Source: Eopsaltria australis
Taxonomy: Eukaryota > Chordata > Aves > Passeriformes > Petroicidae
Direction of reading: 5' to 3'
Length of the DNA: 64,000 bases
Assembly: GCA_034509425.1 (NCBI GenBank)
Contig: JAVTVJ010000439.1
Coordinates: 310,001-374,000 of the forward strand
The notes under the pieces were generated by a model that was not told the DNA's origin, did no database searches, and saw only the letters and a list, made by a program, of their open reading frames with translations. Both the position numbers and the translations under genes were made by a program. Of the stretch, positions 45,301 to 56,430 are shown one piece after another; positions within the stretch are counted from its first letter, which is position 1; each line of letters opens with the position of its first letter.

Positions 45301-46676
45301 ATCTTTCACATATTTCTTGTCCTTCACAAGTAAATCCAATCAAAACCATAGTTTGTCACACACAGGTGTAGGACAAGTGGTGCTTCACTGTGGTCTCCTA
45401 CAGGACCTGTGCTTGTCTCATTCTAAACCTGTGAATAATCCCAGTGAATTTAAACACTGCAAATATTTCAGTTTGAGGGCAAATGGGTTTGGTTTGTTTT
45501 GTTTTGTTTTTTAAAATTTTTTTTTCACCTTCAGGGAATGCTTTAACAGCAATTTCACAGGAATTCAGTTTTGGTTTTATTTGCAATAATTGTTGTCACT
45601 GGAGTGAAAAAGGAATCCACAGGAGCAATTACTGGCCGTGAGAGAGTGAATAAATGAATTAATTATTTTCAGCTTTGCTATTATTTTCATGCACATAATG
45701 ATGACACAGGCTGGTGCACTGACTACAGTGTGTTTAGGGGAGGGAGAAAAACTCTCCAAAAGCCCGTGGGAGATAATTAGTTCGAACCTCCCTCCGAAAA
45801 TGGTGCATTTTTCTTTTGTGTGGCAAGCTCAGTGCCAAGTCCTGAGGATGAACAGGTTCCTATGGATGTCACCAGCAGAGACAGAAATCAGATTGCCTTG
45901 GGAACAGAGGAAGAATATTCTTCCCTGACCTTCACATGGGCTGAAGCAACTGTGCTCACTCCTTCACCTTCCAATCATTTGCCTCTCTGCCACGAGCTGC
46001 TAAAATAGGGCAGAGATACAGCCAGCCTCTGTGGCAGTTTGGCATCTAAATTTAGCTCCTTCCACAGAAAACACCTCGAGTTTGGCCTAATTAAGTTCAG
46101 TTGATGTTATTGCTATTTCTTCACTATTTCAGTAGGAGGATGTGGGTGGGTGCTTGTTTGTTCCAGGACCATCAAGCATCAACAACCACAGTGACAACAC
46201 AAATGCCATATGCCATAACTATGGAAAGTACAGAAAAGTCACTTCCATCACTGAAATTATGAGAACAAAGGCAAAAATAATATCCTCTGGTCACTCTGCT
46301 TTCCTGCCTTCAGCACAGTTGTTTGTGTCCCATGTCAAACTTCTTCTCCACAGTTTTTTGCTGTAATTTCAAAGGGTCAGGGTGGTCCTGCACATGAATT
46401 TCCTTCATATTGAACAAACTGCAGAGGATTTTTGTGCCGAAAACCAGAGGATTTGAGAAACACATGATTTTTTTTTTTTCCTCAAGAAAGGTGTGTCCTA
46501 AAGCACCCTGCACTTCTCGAGGACAAAACCTTAGTTTTGCTTCGTTGTTTTTGTATTTTTCTCTTCAGTTAAACGTGCAAAAGTCTTTCAGCCAAGGCTG
46601 TTCCGGAGCGAGCAGTCAAACAGTGAGGTAGTTGTGACATCTAGTGGTGCTTGTGGCTGTTACAATGCACGGAAAA

Positions 46677-46803
46677 ATCAGGGAATCGTGGAAAGGTTTG
46701 AGTTGGAAGGGACCTTAAAGACCATCTTGTTCTAACCCCTGCCACTAGACCAGGTTGCTCCTTGAACAATTCCAGGGATGGGGCAGCCACAGCTTCTCTG
46801 GCC
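46677..46803 (-). mobile_element. CR1 LINE 3' fragment
   Basis: TCAGGGAATCGTGGAAAGG, GAGTTGGAAGGGACCTTAAA, CCACTAGACCAGGTTGCTCC, AGGGATGGGGCAGCCACAGC on the reverse CR1 pattern. Confidence 0.92.
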
Positions 46804-47564
46804 AATGAAAAATATATACTAAATAACACTAAAAATGTAAGAATAGGTAAATTCAGTGAAAGCTGATTTAGTGCTTGTAAGGGTAAATAGCAAGAGCGAT
46901 CTCACAGAGGTCACAAGGTCTCAGTGCTGCCACTTCAGTGCCTTCAGTGCTGCTCCCTCACCTTTAACTGCAAAAGGATGTGAAATGAGGATTAGCCCTG
47001 TTTAGACATTTGTATACATTTTGTAGACACTCAAGAACTAGTCCTGAAGCAAATTATTTCAGTAGAACATTAACTTGGCCCTGCAGAACTTTGCACACTG
47101 ACATTGCTGTGTCAGCAAGACTCCTGCAAAATTAAAAACCTCAAACAAAACTCTTCATTTCAGAAAGAATCTGGGTACTTTTAGTGTTGTCAGTTATTTT
47201 TGCAAGGACAAAGGTGGTTTCAGCACAACAACAAATTTGAGCAAAATTCTTTTTTCTTTAGGTGCAAGACAAATCCTGCCATGGGATAAACCTATATTCG
47301 TATTTTATCCTGGGGTTGTTTAGCCCCTAGAGGAATGGTGGACTCCAGAGAACTTCGACTCTTCATCAATCCCACAATGCCTGAAAAGAAGAGCAATTTT
47401 AGTACAAAAAAATCCAACAGATGTGTTTATGAAGTTGCTGTGGCCAGCTCTGGGATTTCCAGGTGGCCTATCTGACCACTGAAAATGAGCTGATGGCATC
47501 CAATAAAAGGGAGTAAAAACCTGTAATTTGTCAGCTCAGCATTTCTTCAGGCTTTGACATACAT

Positions 47565-47692
47565 TCAGATTGGGCAGGGCTCTGAAAAACCTGGTCTAGT
47601 GCAAGATGTCCCTGCTCTTGACAAGGGCTTGGACCAGAGGACCTTTACAGGTCCCTTCCAACTAAAAGCTTTCTGTGGCTCTATGATGCAGA
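47565..47692 (+). mobile_element. CR1 LINE 3' fragment
   Basis: GGGCAGGGCTCTGAAAAACC, TGGTCTAGTGCAAGATGTCC, GACCTTTACAGGTCCCTTCC, then GGCTCTATGAT at the 3' end. Confidence 0.9.
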
Positions 47693-48439
47693 ATTAAACA
47701 AGATTTACAGCTGAGCTTCTCTTTGTGCTTTTGTATGTGTGTCTGCAGGAGAGGTGGGTGAACATCACTGGAATCAAGGGGCTGCTAGAGGGGAGAAGTT
47801 TGTCACCTGGGGCTAATAAAAGCCACCAGTTCCTACTCCAGGACCACAGAGCCCTGCCCAGCCCAGTGGTCCTGCAGTGGCCCAACCAATCTCCCCATGA
47901 AACAGCTGATGACAATGACAGGGGAACAGGACAAAAGGGAAGTAGCTGCATTTGCTGCTTTCCACGCTGAAGGTGCTTGTTCCATGTGTTTGTCACTTCT
48001 GGGGACACCAGACCAGACCTGATCTGTTGTAAGCTGTGCTTGATTTAGCCAGGTTGAGACCTTCCTCTTGGATGTGGCTTTTGGGTGTTCCCACTCTCTT
48101 ATTTTCTGATGCTGATTTTCAGAATTATGGCTTTCTTAAACCCCATGGCGGTAAAAAAAAAAAATAAAAATTTCTTCATGACTAATTATGCAGAGACACA
48201 TGAACCACAGCATTCCAGGGATGCTGAGGTCAAAAGGAAGGTGCCAATTTCCACTGCTGCAGTTCTGGCCCTTAGACGTCAGGGTTTTATCAGCTCTCAG
48301 CTTAACTCCTGCTGAGATACTCACCACAATCCTGAAACCTTAAAAAGCAATGTGGCCTCCAGGGAAGGAGACTTGAGTTTATTTATCACACAGGGATTCA
48401 TTGTTATTCAGTGGAGTGTTTTTCAGAGCAAAGAATTAG

Positions 48440-48502
48440 GGTTGCAACAGAATGGTCTTTAAGGTCCCTTCCAAGCCGAACCATTCCAGGATTCTGTGAA
48501 AG
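48440..48502 (+). mobile_element. Short CR1 LINE 3' end
   Basis: AGAATGGTCTTTAAGGTCCC, TTCCAAGCCGAACCATTCC and GGATTCTGTGA match the terminal CR1 segment. Confidence 0.8.
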
Positions 48503-50526
48503 GATCAACAGCCAAACTCAATTCCTTACTGCAGGGGGACAAGCCATGACCAGAGACTTTCCTGGTATATGCATTTCAAGGAACTTATGTCCCATTTTGC
48601 TCCTGCTCTTTCCTGGATGGCAGAGGCTCTGCAGGATCCTGTATCCTGCTCCAACATCGGCAAAACCCTGTGCAGGGTCTGTGAGAGCAGAATTTGTCCC
48701 AATCTGCTGTTTTCCCTTTGTGAACCCCTCCCATCTTCAGGTCTGCCCCACTCCTTGTGACCAGCAGTGCAAGCTGATGATCTGGAAGAGCAGGTCTGCA
48801 GGACGTGACCTTTCCCAGCGCTGTGGGGCAGCCCCAGGTCTGACACCTGTGTTTTTAATAAACCAGATCGCTGTGCTTGGCTGCCCTGTCTCCAGGAGGG
48901 AGAAAGGCAGCGGGAGGTGTGCAGCTGCAGCCCAGTGAACTGCCACAAAAACCCATCACATGTCAAGCTTTTCTCTAAGACCTGGAGCTGCTGAAGCATT
49001 TCTGCCAAAGTTTACTGAATAAAATGAGTAAGCTCTGATAAGCCCCTGATATGTGACAGAGCCAGAGTTGCTTCAAATCCCACAGCAAAGGAAAAATCCA
49101 CACAATTCAGGTGAAGATGACCACAGCCTTCAGCAGCATCCTCCTTCCAGGAGAAATCCAAGCCATGATGGATCTGAAAGGAACATTTTGGGGCTGGAAG
49201 GCTGCAGGTACCATTTCAGCGTCCATCCTTGGGACTTCCCACTGAAGCCCTTCCAATGTTGATGTTGTGACCACAGCGGGTGCCAAGCTGAAATCTGATC
49301 TGTTTGTGAAGCACAGAGAAATGTCAGCCTCTTACAAGTACCAAGCCACAGCACAGCTTAGGGGATGAGGGGTAGTGTTTTTGTGCTTCTTTATTTTCAT
49401 TTGGCATTACTAATACTGAAAAAAAACCCCTAAAACAACTATACTAATAGCAATATCACTAAAGTTTGCAGGATTTTTCAGAAGGAAAATACAGAATTTG
49501 TTTGCTGAAAGCAAAATGGGGATCGTACAGAAAAAGAGCAAGCTGGATGATCCTTTTCTAGCTCCACCTACACCCTCCCTGCCATAATTCTCCTGTGGTT
49601 CTTATCTCTGCTCTCTGGAGTTACACCCCAAGTCCCAGCAAGTCCATTTCTAACTAATTCCTTAGCAGATGCTCTCAGCCATAGCTCTGTTACTGAAAAA
49701 CCACAGGCTGCAGGTTAAAAATAAGCAGGTTAAAGCACAAGTGTGGCTAATCCCTCCAGAGGGAATCCTCAGCTCTGAATTTCTCTGTGCTCTTTACAAA
49801 GGAAAGGAGAGCAGTGGTCCAGCTCCTCCCAGTGGCTTTCCCAGGGCTGAGATGCTGGGATTATTTTTATTTACAGCCTATAAATTAAAGTATAGAAGCC
49901 CACAAACTTGTCTGTTCTTAGAAGGGCCAGGTCCCCTTAGCTGCTGGAAGCTGGATAGAGGAGAGGCCAGGGTTTAGCTTCATGCTTGTATCCCTGATTC
50001 CAGGGAGATGATGGGGAATGATCAATTTGTTTGCACATCCTTAAGCTCTAGTGATAAGAGGTGATGATGCCACTACAGCTAACAAGACTCACAAGGATTT
50101 CAAGCTGCTGGGTTGTTTTGTTGAGGGTAAAATTGGGAGACAGAGATCAAACATCAGCTAATGCCAGAAACGTAGGCCCAGAGTCATCACTGAGGTGAGT
50201 AAGGGCTAAACCAGCTCAAGAACTTGTCCCTGGTTTAGCAATTCCCTAAATACAGGGTTCCCTCCAAGGATGGCCTTCCTGCCAAACCCTCCCTATTGGA
50301 ACCTGCATTTGTCAAAGGGATGTCTTTTAGCTCTGGCCAGCACCAGGAGACAAACCTGTTTCAGATTCTGAATAGGAAATCAGGGGTGTATTTGATGCTG
50401 TTAAATACCTGCCCACAAAGTCCATTTTGTGGCTGTACCAACTGTGCTGTTTGTACAACTGAACACAACCCCAAGTTTTTTTAATATGTCTGAGTTTATT
50501 GCATGGATCACGTGTGTGACTCCTGC

Positions 50527-50705
50527 CATAGAATCACAGAATGGTTTGGCTTGCAAGGGACATTAAAAACCATCAGGTTCCAACCCCCTGCCAACCTCCC
50601 AAGTTCCAACCTCCCACCAGACCAGGCTACTCAGAGCCCCATCAAGTCTGGTCTCAAACACTTCCAGGGATGGGGAATTCACAGTTTTTCTGGGCAACAA
50701 GATTA
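50527..50705 (-). mobile_element. CR1 LINE 3' fragment
   Basis: CATAGAATCACAGAATGGTT, AAGGGACATTAAAAACCATC, CAACCCCCTGCC, CACCAGACCAGGCTACTCAG, CAGGGATGGGGAATTCACAG. Confidence 0.92.
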
Positions 50706-51774
50706 TCCTGAAGGCTTTCTGCCTGGTGGGAAGCTCACCACAATGTTTGTGGCATAAGGGGCTGCAGTCCTAGGACAGTGAGGAGTCCTTTGGCCACCCC
50801 ACTAGAACTGGGTCTGACCTGAGCTTTGTGAGGCAGCCCCTGTCACTGCTACCTGAGTGTTGATAATTGCTGCATTGTTTCTCCCTGGGCTGAATGGTTC
50901 CTTTCCAGGAAGTTGATTCAAACAGCAAAATTAATGTTGGTGGGACAGAGTGTTCTCTGACAGGAACCAAACCACTGCATTAAAACAATTGAAAATAAGT
51001 GTATTTTCCCTCAATTCCATGTATGCTTGGCTAATTAGATATTGTACAGCTTGATTCCATATCCTGAAACCTCAACAGTTAGAGTGATGATGCTTTGCAT
51101 CAATTATTAGTTACAGAGCCAAAAGACTCTATACACAGTAAGGTTTTGAATGCAAAGGAGAAAGAGATGTTTCTTCTACTGAGATTTAAAAAAACCAAAC
51201 CACCAAACCAACAACCCAACCCTCATCTTTACTTGATTCTATTAAAAACACTAAACAAGCAAAATGTTCCTGCATACAGAATGAAAATGCATTGGCATCT
51301 AACTCAAATTCTATAATCCCCACAAGAGTCTTAGTGAAAGCCTCAAGGAAAAATTGATTCGAAAATGGATCCAGGTACAAATCTTTTAGGAGTGGGGGGG
51401 TTCCTTATAAAATCAAAGTGAGTGATTCCTAAGGGGAATCATATATACCTTGTAAGAAGCTGAACATTAGGATGCTTCATTTATTACAGCCTCATTCTGG
51501 CCTCAGTTTTAGGGACACGATTAATTAATAAATCAGGAATAAATCAGAGTATGACTTTGCTTGTTTATTTTTATTCTAAAGCAATACTTTGTCTCTTCTC
51601 GACCCACTCCCACAGCCCTCCCTCCCCCACCTATGCCCATACGTACCCAAATATTTGCACTGGTTGTATTTACAGGACATGTTTCTGGAGGCAGCTGATG
51701 GCATGGGTTGAACCAGAGAATGCACTGTGGTTTCTCCCGGCTTCACCCATCCTGTGATTCTGTGAGGTGATGGA

Positions 51775-52690
51775 GTCACAGAATCACTGAATATCCTGAG
51801 TTGGAAGGGACCCACAAGGATCATGGAGTCCAACTCCTGGCCGTGCACAGCACCATCCCCAAGAGCACATTCCCAAGAGAGCATTGTCCAAACACTCCTT
51901 GAGCTCTGTCAGGCTGCTGCTGTGACCACTGCCCTGGGGAGCCTGTCCAGTGCCCAGCCACCCTCTGGGGGAAGAACCTTTTCCTGATATCCAACCTAAA
52001 CCTCCCCTGACACAACCTCAGGCCATTCCTGGGGTCCTGTCACTGTCACCACAGAGCAGAGATCAGTGCCTGCCCCTCCTCTTCCCCTCCTGAGGAATTT
52101 GTAACTGCAGTGAGGTCTCCCCTCAGCCTCCTCTTTTCCAGGCTGAACAGAACAAATGCCCTCAGCCTCTCCTCACACGGCTTCTCCTCAAGGCCCTTCC
52201 CCATCTTTGTTGCCCTCCTTTGGACACTCTCTAATAGTTTAATGTTTTTCTTACATTGTGGCACCCAAAGCTGCCCCCAGCACTCGAGGTGAGGCTGTCC
52301 CAGCCCAGAGCAGGGCAGGACAATCCCTCCCTTGCCCGGCTGGCGATGCTGGGCCTGGTGTCCCCAGGACAGGGATGTCCCTCCTGGCTGCCAGGGCACT
52401 GCTGGCTCGTGTTCAACTTGCCATTGATGTCCCCAGGACAGGGATGTCCCTCCTGGCTGCCAGGGCACTGCTGGCTCATGTTCAGCTTTCCACTGACCAG
52501 GACCCCCTGGAGCTGCTCTCCAGCCTCTCATTCCCCAGTCTGTCCGTACATCCAGGATTCCCCACCCCAGGTGCAGAATCCGGCACTTTCCCCTCTTTGA
52601 ACTTCACACGGTTTGTGATTGCCCAGCCCTCTCATTTGTGGAGGTCTCTCTTCAGGGCTTCTCTGTTTTCGAAGGAGTCATCACCACCTC
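51775..52690 (-). mobile_element. Long CR1 LINE fragment next to the SUCLG1 promoter
   Basis: About 0.9 kb on the reverse strand, from GTCACAGAATCACTGAATAT and GAGTTGGAAGGGACCCACAA through TTTTCCTGATATCCAACCTA and GCCCTCCTTTGGACACTCTC to the RT-end segment ending near GAAGGAGTCATC. Contains a 69-bp tandem duplication. Its far end lies about 200 bases from the SUCLG1 ATG. Confidence 0.93.
52360..52497. repeat. 69-bp tandem duplication inside the CR1 fragment
   Basis: Units at 52360-52428 and 52429-52497, each starting GTCCCCAGGACAGGGATGTC and continuing CCTCCTGGCTGCCAGGGCAC; nearly identical. Confidence 0.93.
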
Positions 52691-52739
52691 GCAGTCACCG
52701 TCCCTGGGGGTGTGTGAGGACAGACTGGATGTGCCCGTG

Positions 52740-53340
52740 GTGGCGCCGGATCGTGGCTCGGACTCGGTGATTCCGGAGCCCTTCGCCACCCTCATGGCTC
52801 CCGTGCCTACAACACCCAGAAGGCGCCGCGGAGCCGCTTCCGCCGCCGGGGCGGGCCGAGCTCGGGGCCGCCGCCGCCGTCATTGCGGACGGGACGATGT
52901 CTCGCTGCAGCCCCGCCGCCGCCCGCCTGCTCGGCCGCTTCCTCCGCCGTGAGTACCGGGACGAGCCCTCCCGGCCCCGCCGCGGGGGCCGCGGGCAGCG
53001 CCGGGACCGGGCCAGGCCGGGCAGGGCAGGGGCCGGGCAAGGTCACGGCGGAGCGGAGCGGGGCCGGGCGCGCTCGGCCCGCGGACACCGGGGCGGGACT
53101 CGGGGTGTTCCCGGGGATCCCCGCGCTGCTCCCGGCGCTGCTCCGGGCCTTGCTGCGCGTTCGGAGCGGGCGGGATCGCCCCGCTCGGGCACGGGCACGC
53201 CTGGCTGCGAGGGAGGTGTTTGTGAATGTAATGGGAAGTTTTGCCGTGGAGGGTCGGCGGCCGCCGGTGTGGGGACACGGGAAGGTTGTTCTCGGCCGTG
53301 GGGTCCCGGAAAGACTCCAAAGGGCAGGGGCCGGAGGGGC
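52740..53340 (+). promoter_or_regulatory. SUCLG1: CpG-island promoter of SUCLG1
   Basis: Dense CpG sequence from just past the CR1 fragment through exon 1 into intron 1, with GC boxes. No TATA box is seen; the transcription start is not determined. Confidence 0.8.
52897..52948 (+). CDS. SUCLG1: SUCLG1 coding exon 1, mitochondrial targeting sequence
   Basis: SUCLG1 is the alpha subunit of mitochondrial succinyl-CoA ligase, which pairs with a GTP- or ADP-specific beta subunit in the TCA cycle. Exon 1 has 17 codons plus one base: M-S-R-C-S-P-A-A-A-R-L-L-G-R-F-L-R, an Arg-rich presequence matching the A-A-A-R-L-L of the human leader. ATG context is GGGACGATGT (A at -3). Donor GTGAGT at 52949. 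The human leader is longer. Exons 1-5 give 181 codons plus one base, about half of the human 346 residues; later exons are beyond 64000. Confidence 0.88.
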
Positions 53341-53683
53341 AGGGTAGGGTTGGGGCTGGTCACTGCGAGGGCTGGAGGCCTCTGAAGGGCCCTGAATTAC
53401 CCTGTGGTTTCAGCACAGCGTGGTAAAAGTTCTTTTTGCTGCCAAGATTAAGGTTACAGGCCTCACTTTGCAGAGAGCGTGAGCAGTCTGAGACTAGTGC
53501 TTCAGCTCGAAGCATTTAATATGTGTGGTTCTGAGAATCACAATAAAAAAATAAAGTGCTTTTCCCCCCTGTTTTTTTTTCCTTTCCAGTGTGCTTTTTT
53601 TGGTGCAGTTAGTGCTGCATCCTCTTGAAGAGGAGATTTGCAGTGATAGAACAAAGGTAGTGGCTTCAAAGTGAAAGACAGTA

Positions 53684-53888
53684 AGTTTAGATTGGATATT
53701 AGGAAGAAATTCTTCACTGTGAGGAAACCGGCAGAAGTTTCCCAGAGAAGCTGTGGCTGCTCCATCCCTTGAAGTGTCAGATTGATGGGGCTTGGAGCAG
53801 CCTGGTTTAGTGGAAGGTGTCCTTGCCTGTGGCAGGGGGTTGGAATGACATGGTCTTCAAGGTCCCTTCCAACCCAAACCATTCTGTG
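53684..53888 (+). mobile_element. CR1 LINE 3' fragment
   Basis: GTTTAGATTGGATATTAGGA, AGAAATTCTTCACTGTGAGG, GGTTTAGTGGAAGGTGTCCT, GGTCTTCAAGGTCCCTTCCA and CATTCTGTGAG. Confidence 0.95.
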
Positions 53889-55870
53889 AGATCAGTGTGG
53901 GTATGCCCAGGCACAAGAGCAGTTAGTAGGAATCTAAAAAGAGGAATCTGTGCATTGATTTGGTTCTTGCAGCTGAAAATGAATGAACAAACTTAAACCT
54001 ACCTCATTTGACTGCACACATTGTCTTGGTGGGATGGTGACTTGCAGGTCAGGTAACATGATCTCACAAGCACAGGCTGGTCCGAATAGTTCCTGTGGCA
54101 CACCTCCTGTCCGGGTGGGTGTCCATTCCTGCCCCTTGTTCTCCACGAGCACGTCCAGAAAACTATTTATGCTGTTAATTTCTGCCACTTGAGCTTTTTG
54201 AATTGGCCCCCTTGGGCCCAATGAGAATTGGTTCTGATGGAGGGGAACAGATGGGAATGCAGCACCTTCCAATTTAGTTTAATTTATACTCCCAGCAAAG
54301 CTACTCTTGGGTGCAGTTTTATGTGTTAAAGCTCCACATTGTTCCCCTTACACATAGCATTAGGAGATTCAGCGAATGGTTCTTAAAATTATTCTGAGTG
54401 GTAGAAGGGAGGAAGAAATCTGAGTGGCTCAAGAAGTGTCTTTTTGCAGCTGTTCATGAAGTCTTTTACAGAAACTCCTGCAAGATGAAATAGTCCTTCA
54501 TTGGAAGTCTTTGGTTTGATACTCTTTACCCTTTAAAGACTGTTGAAACCTTAAATTTGGACTTTGTACATACATTTTCACCAACAATTAATGTCTGCCT
54601 CTCTTAGTGGTTTGAAATCATGAGTCTCCAGTGTGTTCTGTTGCAAAAGAGATGCAAACTCTTGTTTTTGTTGGTGCATTGCTGAAGGAAGCATGCAGGG
54701 TGTGTATCCCTAAGGTTGAGATGAGGAAGTTGTGGAAATGGATTACGAAATATGTCAATGAATGGTAAGTGCTGCTCAAAGGTCAGCTCAGAGCACTGCT
54801 GGTGTGTGGACAGAGTCAGGAGAGACCTGTGCTTGTCCATACCCTCTCCTTGAAGAGTTTTTGTGGGCATCTGAACTGACTGGAGAGTCAGGATTAGGGA
54901 TTGCATATCCTGAATGTGTTAGAAGGCTTTGGAGAGCTCATAGATTAAAAGATTACAGTAATTATGTGAGTAACCCTGGCAAAGGATTGCTGCAGAAATA
55001 ATCCAAACTGAAGAATTCCTTAATTGTTTTTATATCAACAGTGTGGAGGGAAGGAATGCTTACAAACCTTTATCTGCTGACATTCTTGGTGGAGGATACC
55101 TGGGGAAAGGCAGCTTGTTGACTTACAAGAAATAGAGGATTTGTACTGAGGAGAGGCTTTTTGATTAGGAAAGAGACATGTTGAAAGAACTGAAAATTTT
55201 CTGAGTAACATTTCTCACGAGTCCTAGATGTGTTTTAATTTGATGGGTGTAGTGTGGGCATTGCATCTGCCCCTTTCAGCCTGATTAATTTTCTTAATTC
55301 CTCAACTCCTATTTCATGGTCGCAGATTGGGGTTTCCATAATTAACAGGAATTTGGCAAGGGAAGGGTGAGAGAAGAGAGCCTGGGGACTGATAAACAGG
55401 AATCCTTGGAGTGCATAATCCTCTTAAATAAAGGAGTAAGGTGTTTTGAACAATCCCTCAACAGCCTGAAGACTTCTTTGTCATCAAGGAGCATCTTGTG
55501 GTAATGTAACTGATAACTTCAGGGGTGAGTTCTGGGGATGGGTTTATGCTCCTCTGCACTCTCAGGAGCTCCCCAGAACTGTCCCTGTTGTGTCCTCCTC
55601 AGGCCTTGCATTTGTTGGCAGAGGAAGGAGAAAGGAGATGGTCATAAAAATGTAAATTGAACATGCAGAAAATACTGAAAGGAATTCTCAGGACCAAGCT
55701 GAAGGTCCACAACTGATGGAAGATAAAGAGGGGAGGTTGGGATATGTGTGTGGAAAAAAAGACACAACATTTTAAGTAGCACTTCTTGTACCTCAATCCT
55801 TCCCTGAGTTTCCCCTGCAGTGGCCTCCATTTTCCCCACTTGTGTTCCCCACTACTATGATTTCTAAGGC

Positions 55871-56075
55871 TTTCTTCTTTCCTTACATAGGTTATAGAAA
55901 AGAAAAGGAGTATCTTCCATCATCTCCAAGTTCTGTGGCTATTTCAAGGAGCAATAGAAGAAGAATTTCACTTTTTCTTCTTTCCTTACATAGGTAATAG
56001 AAAAAAAGGGAATATCTTCCTTCGTCTGCAAGTTCTGTGGCTATTTCAAGGAGCAATAGAGGAAGAATTTCAGTC
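55871..56075 (+). repeat. Two-copy tandem duplication (period 102-103 bp)
   Basis: Copies start TTTCTTCTTTCCTTACATAG at about 55871 and 55974. Both contain AGTTCTGTGGCTATTTCAAG followed by GAGCAATAGA. One small indel offsets the copies. Confidence 0.92.
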
Positions 56076-56371
56076 TTCTGGCAATGTAGGTGTCAGCTCA
56101 GGTCCTTGTGGAGAGGAATCTTCTGTTTCACCTTCCCTTTATTCCGGGCTTGTTTTATGAGCAGCCTCAGATGCTACCTCAGCTTCCAAATTTCCTCTTT
56201 TTTTGGTTTGGGGTAATATGGGTAAGAAGGAGACACTTTGATTTGATTTGTGTCCATAGGAAATCTTGCATGAAGTCCTGAAAATCAGAGGTTTTGAACT
56301 TCTTATAGTTTGGATAAAGAAGAGATTCAGCCTTTACTGTCGATGCTGTCACCTGGTTTGCACGACCCAAA

Positions 56372-56430
56372 TAGGGAAGGGCTTGGACTAAATGACCTTT
56401 AAAGGTCCCTTCCAACCCAAACCATTCCAT
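56372..56430 (+). mobile_element. Short CR1 LINE 3' end
   Basis: GGAAGGGCTTGGACTAAATG, ACCTTTAAAGGTCCCTTCCA and ACCCAAACCATTCC. Confidence 0.88.

Larger units (their letters stand above)
42480..51770. other. Intergenic region between the candidate gene and SUCLG1
   Basis: No recognised gene. Holds several CR1 fragments, listed separately, and AT-rich unique sequence. Open frames of up to 175 codons are chance frames, some reading through CR1. Confidence 0.6.

Noticed and set aside
48411..48938. 175-codon plus-strand frame
   Set aside because: Its start reads through a CR1 3' end and the remainder has no recognised similarity.
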